Positions 33,297 to 42,865 of a stretch of DNA of 64,000 nucleotides are shown here, in pieces. A model generated the notes under the pieces. It saw nothing but the letters and a program-made list of their open reading frames with translations. It was not told the DNA's origin and made no database searches. The stretch is from Dichotomicrobium thermohalophilum. GTDB lineage: Bacteria; Pseudomonadota; Alphaproteobacteria; Rhizobiales; Rhodomicrobiaceae. The first letter of the stretch is position 1. The number at the start of each line of letters is the position of its first letter. The stretch is taken from assembly GCF_003550175.1 (NCBI RefSeq), contig NZ_QXDF01000001.1, positions 1,326,501 through 1,390,500 on the forward strand. The letters run 5' to 3'. A program made the position numbers and the translations under genes.

Positions 33297-33998
33297 TTAA
33301 CCCATTCCGATCGCGCCGTGGTAGAAGAACAGGCCGAGCCCGAGCGTGAAGATGAGCTGGCCCGCGGCGACATGCATGAGAAAGGCCAGCGGAAACGAGT
33401 TCAGCCGCGTGTAGGCATAGGCGAAGGCCAGCCCGCCGACGGCTGTGAGCCCCACCGCGACCCAGTTCCAGTAGAACAGGTGCGCGAGGCCAAAGCACAG
33501 GGAATTCACGAAAATCGCCAGCCAGGGCACGCGCGCATGATCGCCGTGCCAGCCGAACAACACGCCGTACCGCTCGAAGAAGAGCGCGCGGAACAAAAGC
33601 TCCTGCGGCAGCGCTGACAGGAACGGGTACAGCGCCATGATCATGATCCAGAGGTCCGTGCGCTGCGTCGGCAGCGAGAGATAGGCCCACGGCGCGACCC
33701 GCTCGACAAGGCTGTAGATAATTCCCGCCGCGACGAGGGCGAACACGGCCAGGATCGTCAGATCGCGAATCGGCTGGCATATGAGCAGGCGGACCCAGCG
33801 CCAGCCCGGCGTGAGCGCCAGCAGGATGACGCCCGCCGCCGCGCTGACCGCCAGCACGTTGACGACATCCTCCGGGCGCAGCAGGAAGGCGCAGGCCAGC
33901 GGCACGCCGATGTAAAGCGCGACGAACTCGCCCCAAAGGCGGGCGAGGCGCGCGGTCGAGACGGCGCGGCGGGGGCGGGTCGCGTCGATCGTGGTCAT
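33297..33998 (-). CDS. CPBP family membrane protease-like protein
   Basis: The 233-residue protein has about seven membrane segments and the CPBP (CAAX protease/bacteriocin-processing) motifs. Motif 1 reads PQELLFRALFFERYG, motif 2 NSLCFGLAHLFYWNW, and motif 3 FLMHVAAGQLIF, giving the Glu, Arg and two His residues of the presumed metal site. The first Glu of the usual EExxxR pair is Gln here, so the second Glu would have to do the work, or activity is altered. Members are intramembrane metalloproteases related to Rce1, often with unknown substrates. ATG 33998. No bacteriocin genes are nearby. Confidence 0.82.
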   Translation of the reverse strand: MTTIDATRPRRAVSTARLARLWGEFVALYIGVPLACAFLLRPEDVVNVLAVSAAAGVILLALTPGWRWVRLLICQPIRDLTILAVFALVAAGIIYSLVERVAPWAYLSLPTQRTDLWIMIMALYPFLSALPQELLFRALFFERYGVLFGWHGDHARVPWLAIFVNSLCFGLAHLFYWNWVAVGLTAVGGLAFAYAYTRLNSFPLAFLMHVAAGQLIFTLGLGLFFYHGAIGMG

Positions 33999-34112
33999 GC
34001 CTGCGATACGTCTGGCTGCGGGTTTTGGCTTGGTCCTGTCCCGTTATGTAACGCAGGACCGTGAGCATGAAACGACCAGCCAGATGAAATCTCTGTCAGG
34101 TTCGCCACCCGC

Positions 34113-34192
34113 GTCATTGCGAGCGAAGCGACGCAATTCAGCGACTGGCGGAAACATCTGGATCGCTTCGGCCCTGCGGGCCTCGCGATGAC
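34113..34192. repeat. Interspersed palindromic repeat element
   Basis: About 80 bp in a non-coding gap begins CGTCATTGCGAGCGAAGCGA and ends GGCCTCGCGATGACG, so that the outer 12 bases are inverted repeats with one mismatch, and inner segments (GAAGCGA, then GGATCGCTTCG) also pair. This end sequence is characteristic of small palindromic elements scattered in many bacterial genomes. No reading frame is present. It lies between the CPBP protease and the carboxylesterase gene. Confidence 0.7.
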
Positions 34193-34198
34193 GGCGGC

Positions 34199-34861
34199 CT
34201 ACCCCGCGCCCGCCAGATGCCGCGCGAGAAACCCCGCGCCGAGCCGCAGGCCCTCCTCGTCGATGCCGTGGCCCAGCCCCTCGCGCAAGTGCGCCTCCAC
34301 CGGCACATCCACGCGTTGAAGCGCATCGCGCGTGTGCGCAAGCGCCTGCGCCGGGATCAGCTCGTCCTGCGCGCCATGCACCAGCAGCACCGGCGGGCGC
34401 GCGGCGATCTCCCCGGCCAGCGCCGCCGCGTTCGCCAGCACGCCGGAATAGCCGACCAACGCCGCCAGACCGCCCGCGCGCCGCAGCCCCACATGCAGCG
34501 CCATCATCGTGCCCTGCGAAAACCCCACCAGCGCCAGCGCCTCCGGCCCCAGCCCGTGGCGCTCAAGCTCGGCATCGAGGAACGCGTCGAGGTCCGGGCC
34601 GGCCTGCGCCAGCCCATCGACCAGCTCCTGCTCGTCGCGCAGGGTCAGCGGGAACCACTGCCGCCCGCCGAACGGGTTGGCCGCGCACTCCTCTGGCGCG
34701 TGCGGCGAGACGAAGACGGTGTCGGGCAGGGCGGCCTGCCACATCTGGCCGAGCGCGATCAGGTCGTCGCCATTCGCGCCGTAGCCATGGACGAAGACGA
34801 CGAGGCTGCGGGCCGTGCCGCTGGCGGGCGCGAGGCGGGGGCCGTCGAGAGGGCGGGGCAT
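34199..34861 (-). CDS. Alpha/beta hydrolase, carboxylesterase/phospholipase family
   Basis: The 220-residue protein matches the small acyl-protein-thioesterase-like carboxylesterase family (YpfH, PF02230). The oxyanion region VVFVHGYGANGDDL is followed by the nucleophile elbow GFSQGTMMAL (Ser about residue 114), Asp in VHGAQDELIP and His in EGLGHGIDEEGL, completing the triad. Substrates are probably short-chain esters, unspecified. ATG 34861 gives the normal length. It lies 11 bp after the chagasin-like gene on the same strand and may belong to the same transcript as the oligopeptidase B gene. Confidence 0.9.
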   Translation of the reverse strand: MPRPLDGPRLAPASGTARSLVVFVHGYGANGDDLIALGQMWQAALPDTVFVSPHAPEECAANPFGGRQWFPLTLRDEQELVDGLAQAGPDLDAFLDAELERHGLGPEALALVGFSQGTMMALHVGLRRAGGLAALVGYSGVLANAAALAGEIAARPPVLLVHGAQDELIPAQALAHTRDALQRVDVPVEAHLREGLGHGIDEEGLRLGAGFLARHLAGAG

Positions 34862-34872
34862 CGGGTCTCCAC

Positions 34873-35238
34873 TCAGTTCGTGATGGTGATGTCGTAGCTC
34901 TGGCGTCGCCGGGGCGGCTTGTCCTCCCACGCGCGCAGATAGATGAGCTCGAGCCGGGCGCTGCCGGGCGCGCGCGGCGCCAGACGCCAGCGATGGACGG
35001 TCGGCGCGCCGAGCCGCTTGCTCTCCGGTTCGCCGGTGCCGAGATCGGTGATGTCCAGCTTGTCCAGCCCTTCGCTCGCGTCCTTGTCGATGCGCCACTG
35101 ATAGCCGGTCGTGGGGTTCGCCTCTAGCGCGATCTCGGCCGGCTCCCCGACGCGCAATTCCAGCGTCTCCGCCGGCTCGGCGGCGGCCGGCGCTGCGAGC
35201 CCCACGGCGAAGACGGCGGCGAGCACGGCGCGCATCAT
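34873..35238 (-). CDS. Chagasin-like (I42) peptidase inhibitor, secreted
   Basis: The 121-residue protein has a signal peptide (about residues 1-20, ending AAPAAAEPA) and a chagasin/I42 immunoglobulin-like domain. The BC loop motif NPTTGYQW is intact and an RAWE sequence stands where the family has RPW(E). The DE-loop double-glycine motif is less clear. Known members inhibit papain-like cysteine peptidases in the periplasm or outside the cell. It overlaps the oligopeptidase B gene upstream as ATGA (4 bp), so the two are probably translated together even though S9 serine peptidases are not classical targets. The start is one of two adjacent ATG codons (35238 or 35235). Confidence 0.8.
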   Translation of the reverse strand: MMRAVLAAVFAVGLAAPAAAEPAETLELRVGEPAEIALEANPTTGYQWRIDKDASEGLDKLDITDLGTGEPESKRLGAPTVHRWRLAPRAPGSARLELIYLRAWEDKPPRRRQSYDITITN

Positions 35239-37364
35239 GCCTCGGCCCTGCGCTGCGGCGGCTGCGCTTCCGCCCGGCCGGTGATCTTCAGCGCGAAGGC
35301 GAAGGCCAGCGCGACCTCCTTCAGCCGCTCGAAACGCCCCGAAGCGCCGCCGTGGCCGGCCTCCATGTTGGTCTTCAGGAGCAGCAGGTTGCCGTCGGTC
35401 TTGTTGGCGCGCAGCTTCGCCACCCATTTCGCCGGCTCCCAGTAGGTCACGCGCGGGTCGGTCAGCCCGGCGAGCGCCAGGATGTGCGGGTAATTCTGCG
35501 CGGTCACATTGTCATAGGGCGAATAGGCGGCGATCTGCCGGTATTCCTCCGGCGACTCGATCGGGTTGCCCCATTCGGGCCATTCCGGCGGGGTGAGCGG
35601 CAGGCTCGCGTCCAGCATGGTGTTGAGCACGTCCACGAACGGCACCTCCGCGATGATCCCGCGGAACAGGTCCGGCGCCATGTTTGCCACCGCGCCCATC
35701 AGCATCCCGCCGGCCGAGCCGCCCTGCGCGACGATGTTGCCGCGCGTGGTGTAGCCCTGCGCCGCGAGATATTCACCCGCCGCGATGAAGTCGGTGAAGG
35801 TGTTGGTCTTGTGCTCGCGCCGGCCCAGCCGATACCAGCGGTAGCCCTTGTCCTTGCCGCCGCGGATATGCGCGATCGCGTAGATGAAGCCGCGATCGAC
35901 CAGGCTTAGCCGCGCCGTGCCGAAGCCCGCCGGCATGGCAATGCCGTAAGCGCCGTAGCCGAACAGCAGCACCGGCGCGGTGCTGTCGAGCGGGGTGTCC
36001 TTGTGCCACAGAAGCGAGATCGGCACGGTCTCGCCGTCCGGCGCGGTCGCGAATATGCGCCGGGTGCGGTAGTCCGCCGGGTCGTGGCCGCTCGGCACCT
36101 CCTGCATCTTGCGCAACACCCGCTCGCGCGTCGCCATGTCGTAATCGAAGGTCTGCGACGGCGTCGTCATGGAGGAGTAGGTGAACCGCAGGGTCGTCGT
36201 GTCGTACTCGAAGCCGCCCGAGATGCCGAGCGCGTAGGCGTCCTCATCGAAGGCGATCGCGTACTCGCTGCCGTCGCGCGCGCGGATGACGATGCGCGGC
36301 AGCCCGTCCTCACGCTCCAGCCGCACGAAGAAATCCTTGAACGCCGTCATCCCGAGGATGAGCCGGCCTTCCTTGTGCGGGATCAACTCGCGCCAGTTCT
36401 CGCGGCCCGGCGTGTCGATCGGCGCGGTCATGATCTTGAAGTCCTCCGCGCCGCCTTCATTCGTGCGGATCAGGAGTTCATCGCCCCAGTGCTCGACATC
36501 GTATTCATGGCCCGGCTCGCGCGCGGCCACGAGCACGGGCTCGGCGTCAGGCTTTTCGGTGTCGATCAGGCGGATTTCGCTCGTCTGGTGGTCGCCCGTC
36601 TGGATGATGATGTAGCGGCGCGACTGCGTGGACCCGACGCCGACGTAAAAGCCCTCGTCCGGCTCCTCGTAGACCAGCGCGTCCTGTTCGGCCGGCGTGC
36701 CCAGAACGTGCCGGAACACGCGAAGCGGACGGTGGTTCTCATCGAGCCGCACGTAATAAAAGCTCTGCGCGTCGGCCCATTCAACGCCGCCGGTGGTGTC
36801 CGCGATCTGGTCGGCCAATTCTGCGCCGCCCTCGGCCTCGCGCAACCGCACGGTGTAGTATTCCGAGCCCTTGTCATCATAACCATAGGCAATCAGCCGG
36901 TGGTCCGGGCTATGGTCGACGCCACCAAGCTGGAAATACGGCTTGCCTTCAGCCAGCGCGTTACCGTCGATCAGCGTCTGGTCGGTGCCCCCGCCGCGCG
37001 GCTGGCGGCAGAACACCGGATGCTCGCCGCCCTCCACGAAACGCACGAAGTATTCCCACGGACCGTCCGGCGCGGGTACGGTGTCGTCATCCTCCTTGAT
37101 CCGCCCGCGCATTTCGGCGAACAGCGCCTCCTGCAAGCCTTCCGTGCCGGCCATCTGCGCGGCGGTATAGGCGTTTTCGGCCTCAAGGTAGGCCCGGATC
37201 TCGGCGTCAAGCTGCGACGGGTCGCGCATCACCTCGCGCCAGTTGTCCGCGCGCAGCCAGGCGTAATCGTCGATGAGCCGCTCACCGTGGAATTCGCGCT
37301 CGTCGCGGCGCGGCGTGGCGACAGGCGGCGCGGTTGTCTCGTTCTCCGGCTTGGCCTCGGCCAT
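35235..37364 (-). CDS. ptrB: Oligopeptidase B (S9 family serine peptidase)
   Basis: The 709-residue protein is a prolyl-oligopeptidase-family enzyme of the oligopeptidase B type, which cuts short peptides after Arg or Lys. It has an N-terminal beta-propeller (residues about 75-410; ERLIDDYAWLRADNWREVM begins the family's entry segment) and a C-terminal alpha/beta hydrolase domain. The nucleophile motif is AQGGSAGGML; Asp and His appear in LTDPRVTYWEPAKW and EAGHGGASGRF. LLFGYGAYG supplies the oxyanion hole. No signal peptide is seen, so it is probably cytosolic. The start is ATG 37364. It heads a minus-strand cluster with the inhibitor and esterase genes. Confidence 0.94.
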   Translation of the reverse strand: MAEAKPENETTAPPVATPRRDEREFHGERLIDDYAWLRADNWREVMRDPSQLDAEIRAYLEAENAYTAAQMAGTEGLQEALFAEMRGRIKEDDDTVPAPDGPWEYFVRFVEGGEHPVFCRQPRGGGTDQTLIDGNALAEGKPYFQLGGVDHSPDHRLIAYGYDDKGSEYYTVRLREAEGGAELADQIADTTGGVEWADAQSFYYVRLDENHRPLRVFRHVLGTPAEQDALVYEEPDEGFYVGVGSTQSRRYIIIQTGDHQTSEIRLIDTEKPDAEPVLVAAREPGHEYDVEHWGDELLIRTNEGGAEDFKIMTAPIDTPGRENWRELIPHKEGRLILGMTAFKDFFVRLEREDGLPRIVIRARDGSEYAIAFDEDAYALGISGGFEYDTTTLRFTYSSMTTPSQTFDYDMATRERVLRKMQEVPSGHDPADYRTRRIFATAPDGETVPISLLWHKDTPLDSTAPVLLFGYGAYGIAMPAGFGTARLSLVDRGFIYAIAHIRGGKDKGYRWYRLGRREHKTNTFTDFIAAGEYLAAQGYTTRGNIVAQGGSAGGMLMGAVANMAPDLFRGIIAEVPFVDVLNTMLDASLPLTPPEWPEWGNPIESPEEYRQIAAYSPYDNVTAQNYPHILALAGLTDPRVTYWEPAKWVAKLRANKTDGNLLLLKTNMEAGHGGASGRFERLKEVALAFAFALKITGRAEAQPPQRRAEA

Positions 37365-37397
37365 TCGGATATCCTTTCGCTTCGAATCTGTTGGGTA

Positions 37398-37820
37398 TCA
37401 GGATTGCTCGTCTAAGCCTTCGGGCTGGAAGTCGAGGGCGGTGCCGTTCATGCAGTAGCGCAGGCCGGTCGGCTTTGGGCCGTCGGGGAAGACATGGCCC
37501 AGATGCGCGTCGCACTGGCTGCACAGCACCTCGGTCCGGCGCATGAACAGCGAACGGTCCTCGCGCTCGGCAACGGCGTTCTCGGCCATCGGCTGGAAGA
37601 AGCTCGGCCAGCCGGTCCCGGAGTCGAATTTCGCCTCGGAGGAGAAAAGCGGTTGCCCGCAGCAGATACACTTATAAATGCCGGCGCGTTTTTCATTATT
37701 GAGCGGGTGTGAAAACGGTCTTTCCGTTCCGGCTTCCCGGGTAATGTGATATTGCTCCGGTGTCAGTTCGCGCTTCCACTCGGCTTCAGGCTTATTGATC
37801 TTTCTGGCGTTTTCGGTCAT
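37398..37820 (-). CDS. msrB: Peptide-methionine (R)-S-oxide reductase MsrB
   Basis: MsrB repairs R-methionine sulfoxide in proteins using thioredoxin. The 140-residue cytoplasmic protein has the family motifs: [20 protein letters not shown] start, the zinc pairs CICC and [15 protein letters not shown], and the catalytic cysteine in [13 protein letters not shown]. No signal peptide. ATG 37820 gives a standard N-terminus. It lies 33 bp before oligopeptidase B on the same strand, diverges from mrpA, and could be co-transcribed with ptrB. Confidence 0.95.
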   Translation of the reverse strand: MTENARKINKPEAEWKRELTPEQYHITREAGTERPFSHPLNNEKRAGIYKCICCGQPLFSSEAKFDSGTGWPSFFQPMAENAVAEREDRSLFMRRTEVLCSQCDAHLGHVFPDGPKPTGLRYCMNGTALDFQPEGLDEQS

Positions 37821-37995
37821 AGCTTTGCCTTCGTATGCTCTGGCGTCACGCGCGGCGGGGCATCTGCGCTTGCCTAGAATAAGCCAGGTCAATGCGCGGC
37901 CTCGACTCTGAACATAGCTGTCGATGGCGCAACGGCAATAGGCCGGGCGGGCGTACCCATCCATCCAAGAGGGCCAGCGAGGGAGCGGACCGGAC

Positions 37996-40365
37996 ATGAG
38001 CGGGAGCAGCGTGATGAGCCTTGCGGTTGTTTCGGGCTTTGCCGCTGCGCTGATCGCGCCGTTTCTCACTATGGGGCTGCGCCATTGGGCTGGCTGGTTA
38101 CTCGCGCTTTTGCCCCTGGGGCTGTTCGTCTATTTCCTCGATTTCTTCCCCGGCGTCGCGGCGGGTGACACCTTCACCTTCTCGCTGCCCTGGCTGCCGC
38201 GTTACGGGATCAATTTCTCGTTCTACGTCGATGGCCTGAGCCTTCTATTCGCGCTGCTGATTTCGGGCATCGGCGCGCTGATCGTGTTCTACGCATCGGG
38301 CTATCTCAAAGGGCACCCGCATCAGGGCCGCTTTTTCGGCTTCATTCTCGCGTTCATGGCCTCGATGCTGGGCGTAGTTCTGGCGGACAACGTGGTCACG
38401 CTGTTTGTCTTCTGGGAGCTGACCTCGATCACGTCGTTCCTGTTGATCGGCTTCGATCACAGCCGGGAGGCGGCGCGACGGGCCGCGTTCCAGGCACTGA
38501 CGATCACCGCGATGGGCGGGATCGTGCTGCTGGCCGGACTGCTGATGCTGGGGCTGGCGGGCGGATCGTTCGAGATGTCCGAGCTTCTCGGACGCGGCGA
38601 GCTTGTGCGCAATCACCCCTGGGCCGTCGGCATCCTGATACTGTTGCTTGGCGGTGCATTCACGAAGTCCGCGCAGGTGCCATTCCATTCCTGGCTCCCT
38701 AACGCCATGGAAGCGCCCACACCGGTTTCGGCGTATCTGCACTCCGCGACGATGGTGAAGGCTGGTGTTTATCTGCTGATGCGGGTCAACCCGATCTTCG
38801 GCGAAATGGCGCTGTGGCAGGTAGTTCTGCCGCTGTTCGGCGGCGCGACGCTGGTGGCGGGGACCCTGCTGGCCGTGCGCCAGACCGATCTGAAGCTGAT
38901 GCTGGCCTACACGACGGTGGCTTCGCTCGGCCTGCTGGTCCTGCTGACCGGGATCGGCACGGAAAAAGCGCTGATCGGGGCAGGCGCGTACCTGCTCGCG
39001 CATTCGCTGTTCAAGGGTGCGCTGTTTATGGTCGCGGGCTGCGTGGACCACGAGTCCGGTACGCGCGACATCACCAAGGTCGGTGGACTTTCGGCGCTCA
39101 TGCCGGTGACGGCGGGCGCGGCGATCCTGGCCGGGCTGTCGATGGGCGGGTTGCCGCCCTTCACAGGCTTCCTGGCGAAAGAGGCGCTCTATGCCGGCAT
39201 CAAGCTCAAGGAGGCTGGCGATTATGCCGTGCTCGCCGCGCTTGTCTTCGGCAATGCGCTGATGCTGGCGGTTGGCCTTGCCGTGGCGATCAAGCCATTC
39301 TGGGGCGCGCGGCCCGAGACGCCGAAGCACCCGCATGAAGCGCCGCTGTCGATGCTCACCGGGCCGGTGGTGCTCGCCGCGCTCGGGCTGATCATTGCGC
39401 TGGCGACGCACATGTTCAACACGGACATCATGACGCCACTGGCCACCGCCATCCGCGGCGTGCCGACCGCCGTCGATCTGCATTTCTGGGCCGGCGTCAA
39501 CCAGGCGCTGATCCTGAGCGTCATCACGGTCCTGCTGGGGCTGGGCTTCCTGCTGCGCTACGAAGCGATGCGTGCGGGCTCTCAGGCCCTGTTCAACGCC
39601 ATCGGCTGGGGGCCCGACCGCGGCTTCGACCAGGTTGTCGGCGGGCTGGTGCGCTTCTCCTACGGCCTGATGATCTGGGTCCAGAACGGCAATATGCGGT
39701 CCTATGTCCGCCTTACCTTCATCGTTGTCGGGCTGGCGCTGTTGATCCCGCCGGTGGCTTTCGGCGCCTGGCCGGAAATGCCGCACGTGCCGGAAATGTC
39801 CTTCTATGAGGCGGCGATCCTGGCGCTGGCCGTGGTTGGCGTGCTGCAGGTGGTCCTGGCGCGCAAGCGGCTGACGGCGGTGGTTTCCTTCGGCGTTCAG
39901 GGCTTTGCGATCGCGGTGATTTTCCTTCTTTTCGGGGCGCCGGATTTGTCCTTCACGCAGTTCATGGTCGAGACCCTGTCCGTCGTCATCCTGGCCTTGG
40001 TGTTCACGCGGCTCCCGCTGGAGCCGCGCGACGAGCGCGCGCCCAGCAGCATCCTCTTCGACGGTGTGCTCGGCATCGCGGCGGCTTGCGGCTTCGGCCT
40101 GACGCTGCTCGGCGTGACGGAGGGCGCGTTCGACTCCACGCTGTCCGACTTCTTCCGCGAGTATTCCGCCACCATCGCGCATGGCCGCAATATCGTGAAC
40201 GTCATTCTCGTCGACTTCCGCGCGCTCGACACCCTTGGCGAGGTGGCGGTCGTCCTCATGGCCGCGCTCAGCGCGCTGGCCCTTATCCGGCTGCGCGCCG
40301 GCCGCAGCGCGGGATATCTCGAAAAGGAGCGGCGCCGGTCCCTCGGTCTCGACCAGTCGGCCTAA
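37996..40365 (+). CDS. mrpA: Mrp Na+/H+ antiporter subunit A
   Basis: MrpA is the largest subunit of the multi-subunit cation/proton antiporter and is related to NuoL of complex I. The 789-residue protein has about twenty membrane helices. Complex-I-like landmarks include [48 protein letters not shown] (two halves of the antiporter-like motif with the functional Lys) and [14 protein letters not shown]. The C-terminal part holds the NuoJ/MrpB-like domain. ATG 37996 follows a GGAGCGGA region. It is the first of seven genes in a complete mrp operon and stands 175 bp from divergent msrB. Confidence 0.95.
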   Translation: MSGSSVMSLAVVSGFAAALIAPFLTMGLRHWAGWLLALLPLGLFVYFLDFFPGVAAGDTFTFSLPWLPRYGINFSFYVDGLSLLFALLISGIGALIVFYASGYLKGHPHQGRFFGFILAFMASMLGVVLADNVVTLFVFWELTSITSFLLIGFDHSREAARRAAFQALTITAMGGIVLLAGLLMLGLAGGSFEMSELLGRGELVRNHPWAVGILILLLGGAFTKSAQVPFHSWLPNAMEAPTPVSAYLHSATMVKAGVYLLMRVNPIFGEMALWQVVLPLFGGATLVAGTLLAVRQTDLKLMLAYTTVASLGLLVLLTGIGTEKALIGAGAYLLAHSLFKGALFMVAGCVDHESGTRDITKVGGLSALMPVTAGAAILAGLSMGGLPPFTGFLAKEALYAGIKLKEAGDYAVLAALVFGNALMLAVGLAVAIKPFWGARPETPKHPHEAPLSMLTGPVVLAALGLIIALATHMFNTDIMTPLATAIRGVPTAVDLHFWAGVNQALILSVITVLLGLGFLLRYEAMRAGSQALFNAIGWGPDRGFDQVVGGLVRFSYGLMIWVQNGNMRSYVRLTFIVVGLALLIPPVAFGAWPEMPHVPEMSFYEAAILALAVVGVLQVVLARKRLTAVVSFGVQGFAIAVIFLLFGAPDLSFTQFMVETLSVVILALVFTRLPLEPRDERAPSSILFDGVLGIAAACGFGLTLLGVTEGAFDSTLSDFFREYSATIAHGRNIVNVILVDFRALDTLGEVAVVLMAALSALALIRLRAGRSAGYLEKERRRSLGLDQSA

Positions 40366-40377
40366 GGAGCGCATGTC

Positions 40378-40797
40378 ATGGGCACATTGATTTTCCGCAC
40401 ATTTGCGCCTGGGCTTGCAGCCCTCATGGTGATGTTCTCGATCTTCGTGCTGTTGCGCGGGCACAATGAGCCGGGCGGCGGATTCATCGGCGGGCTGATC
40501 GCTGCCTCGGGCTTCGCCATCTACGGGATCGCCAACGGCGTGGAAAACGTGCGCCGCGCGCTCTATTTCCGGCCGCTGGCCATTTCCGCGGCGGGCGTGC
40601 TGCTGGCCGCGCTGAGCGGCATCCCGGCGCTGTTGCAGGGGAAACCGTTTCTGACGGGGCTGTGGTGGTTTCCCGAACTGGGGGGTGACGTGAAGCTGGC
40701 GCTGTCGACGCCGCTTGTGTTCGACATCGGTGTGTGGCTCGGCGTCGTCGGGGCGGTCATCGCCATCGCGCTGGCACTCGAGGAACGGGAGGGATGA
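40378..40797 (+). CDS. mrpB: Mrp Na+/H+ antiporter subunit B
   Basis: The 139-residue membrane protein has four hydrophobic helices and the MnhB/MrpB signature [23 protein letters not shown] near residue 30 (shown here as its core only in part: [10 protein letters not shown]). It forms part of the membrane core with A and C. Its stop codon overlaps the start of mrpC by one base, and it follows mrpA by 12 bp behind AAGGAG. Confidence 0.94.
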   Translation: MGTLIFRTFAPGLAALMVMFSIFVLLRGHNEPGGGFIGGLIAASGFAIYGIANGVENVRRALYFRPLAISAAGVLLAALSGIPALLQGKPFLTGLWWFPELGGDVKLALSTPLVFDIGVWLGVVGAVIAIALALEEREG

Positions 40798-41174
40798 TGG
40801 AACCGGCTCTTGCCGCCGTGGTCGTCGTATACTTCCTGGGAAGCATCTTCCTGCTGACCAGCACGAACCTGATCCGAATCCTGCTCGGCGTCGCCCTGCT
40901 GGGCAATGCGGCGAACCTGACCATCTTCACGGCCGGCCGGCTGACGCGCGAGGTGCCGCCGGTCATCCCTGAAGGCGCGATGCAGCCACTCGCGCAGACG
41001 GCAAACCCGTTGCCGCAGGCGCTGATCCTGACGGCGATCGTGATTGCCTTCGCGCTGTTCGCCTTCATCCTCGTGCTGGTCTACCGCTCCTACCAGGAAC
41101 TGGGCTCCGAGAACGTCGACCGCATGCGTGAGGCCGAGCCGCTCGAATACCCGCGTCCGCCGGAGGGCTACTGA
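40797..41174 (+). CDS. mrpC: Mrp Na+/H+ antiporter subunit C (NuoK-like)
   Basis: The 125-residue protein is related to NuoK/MrpC, with three membrane helices (about residues 4-25, 30-48 and 71-95). The family motif LLGNAANLTIF and the QALILTAIVIAFALFAF helix are clear. ATG 40797 is used because GGGAGGG is properly spaced from it; ATG 40794 is one codon earlier. It overlaps B and D by one base each. Confidence 0.92.
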   Translation: MEPALAAVVVVYFLGSIFLLTSTNLIRILLGVALLGNAANLTIFTAGRLTREVPPVIPEGAMQPLAQTANPLPQALILTAIVIAFALFAFILVLVYRSYQELGSENVDRMREAEPLEYPRPPEGY

Positions 41175-42865
41175 TGCGAAGCGAGGATCTGATCCAGCTT
41201 GCCGCGGCCAAGGGCCCCCTGCCGGAAGGTATCGACCGGGCTGACGCGATGACGCAGACGCCGGTCGGCCTTTCGGACTGGCTGATCATTATGCCTGTGA
41301 TCCTCCCGCTGTTGATGGGCGTGATCGGCATCATGATGCGCGCCTATCCGCGCTGGACATCGCGGCTGACCGTTGCGGTGCTGGCCGGCGTCGTGTTGGC
41401 GAGCGCGGCGCTTCTGTCACGCGTAATCGCCGAAGGCCCAATCGCCATGACCATGGGCCAGTGGCTGCCGCCATTCGGCATCTCGCTGGTGGTCGATCCG
41501 CTGGGTGGCCTGCTCACGCTCCTCGGGAGCATCACGGGGCTGATCGTGGCGGTCTATGCGCTCTCGGATGTGGATTTTGCGGCCCGGCGCGCCGGCTTCT
41601 ATTCCATGCTGTGCTGGCTGATCGCGGGCGTGAACGGCGCCTTTCTGACCGGCGACATCTTCAACCTGTATGTCTGGTTCGAAGTGTTCGTCATCGCCTC
41701 GTTCGGACTGATCGTGCTGGGCGGGGAGAGGCTGCAGCTCGACGGTGCGGTGAAATACTGCGTCCTCAACCTGATCGCGACGACGCTTTTCCTTATCGCG
41801 GTGGCGCTGCTTTACGGGACGCTCGGCACACTGAACATGGCCGATCTTTCCGGAAAGCTCGCCGCTTACCCGCCGGATGACCCGCAGATGCTGACCATCG
41901 GGCTGTTGTTCTTCGTCGGCTTCGGGATGAAGGCGGCCGCCGTGCCACTGCATATCTGGCTGCCGGCGAGCTATCACACGCCCAAGCCCGTGGTTTCCGC
42001 ACTATTCGCTGCGCTGCTTACGAAGGTCGGCATCTACGCGGTGCTACGAACCTACACGATCGTCATGCCCGCCTCGAACGAAAGCGTGTTGTTCGAGGTG
42101 ATCTACGTGGTCGCCATCGCCACGATCGTGCTGGGTCTGCTGGGCGCGCTGGCCGAGAGCAATTTGCGCCGGATGCTGGGCTTCCTGCTCATCAGCGGGG
42201 TGGGGGTAATGTTGCTCGGCCTTGGTGTCGACACGCGGCTTTCGCTTGCCGCGACAATCTTCTACACCGTGCATTCAGTTATCGTCATGGCGGGGCTTTA
42301 TCTGCTTGCCGGGCTCATGGAGCGGCGCACGGGTCTGACTTCGCTGCATCGGCTTTCGGGGATGTATACCGGCGCGCCGGTGCTTGCCGTGCTGTTCTTC
42401 GTGCTGGGCTTTGCTGCGGCCGGCCTGCCGCCGTTGTCCGGCTTCTGGCCGAAGGTTCTTCTGATCGAGGCTTCGCTGAACGAGCAGCAATACGTCGCCG
42501 TCGCCGCCCTGATCGTGAACGGGCTGTTCTCGATGATGGTGGTCGGGCGCGCCTGGGCGCTGATGTTCTGGCGGCCCGTGGTCACCGCCGGTATCATCCC
42601 GCAGGCGGAGACCCCGCATCCGCGTGAACAGGCCGCGCCTGTACCGAAGGCCGCGGCGCTGTCCGCCGCCCCGACGCCGCCAAAAGCCGAACCGACGCCG
42701 GGGCACAATCCTCCGGCCTTGCTGGTGCCGGTGGTCGTGACGGCCGCCGCAGCGCTGATCATCGGCGTGTGGCCGACGCCGCTGCTCGATCTGTCCGACA
42801 TCGCGGCCGGAGACCTCCTTGATCCGAGCGCCTACGTCCAAGCCGTGTTCGGGAGCGCGCCATGA
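41174..42865 (+). CDS. mrpD: Mrp Na+/H+ antiporter subunit D (NuoN/L-like)
   Basis: MrpD is the second antiporter-like channel subunit. The 563-residue protein carries the expected pattern: LYVWFEVFVIASFGLIVLGG, FGMKAAAVPLHIWLPASYHTPKP (with the key Lys) and SGVGVMLLGLG. It is longer than many MrpD (about 500 aa) because of a soluble N-terminus of about 35 residues and a Pro/Ala-rich cytoplasmic loop near residues 475-515 (VPKAAALSAAPTPPKAEP). ATG 41174 overlaps the mrpC stop as TGATG; a shorter start at Met26 (MTQTPVGL) is possible. It overlaps E by 4 bp. Confidence 0.94.
   Translation: MRSEDLIQLAAAKGPLPEGIDRADAMTQTPVGLSDWLIIMPVILPLLMGVIGIMMRAYPRWTSRLTVAVLAGVVLASAALLSRVIAEGPIAMTMGQWLPPFGISLVVDPLGGLLTLLGSITGLIVAVYALSDVDFAARRAGFYSMLCWLIAGVNGAFLTGDIFNLYVWFEVFVIASFGLIVLGGERLQLDGAVKYCVLNLIATTLFLIAVALLYGTLGTLNMADLSGKLAAYPPDDPQMLTIGLLFFVGFGMKAAAVPLHIWLPASYHTPKPVVSALFAALLTKVGIYAVLRTYTIVMPASNESVLFEVIYVVAIATIVLGLLGALAESNLRRMLGFLLISGVGVMLLGLGVDTRLSLAATIFYTVHSVIVMAGLYLLAGLMERRTGLTSLHRLSGMYTGAPVLAVLFFVLGFAAAGLPPLSGFWPKVLLIEASLNEQQYVAVAALIVNGLFSMMVVGRAWALMFWRPVVTAGIIPQAETPHPREQAAPVPKAAALSAAPTPPKAEPTPGHNPPALLVPVVVTAAAALIIGVWPTPLLDLSDIAAGDLLDPSAYVQAVFGSAP

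Noticed and set aside
38245-40464. A 739-codon open frame antisense to mrpA
   Set aside because: It is composed of Arg, Gln, His and Asp in low-complexity runs, the shadow of a GC-rich gene. mrpA on the other strand has clear domains.
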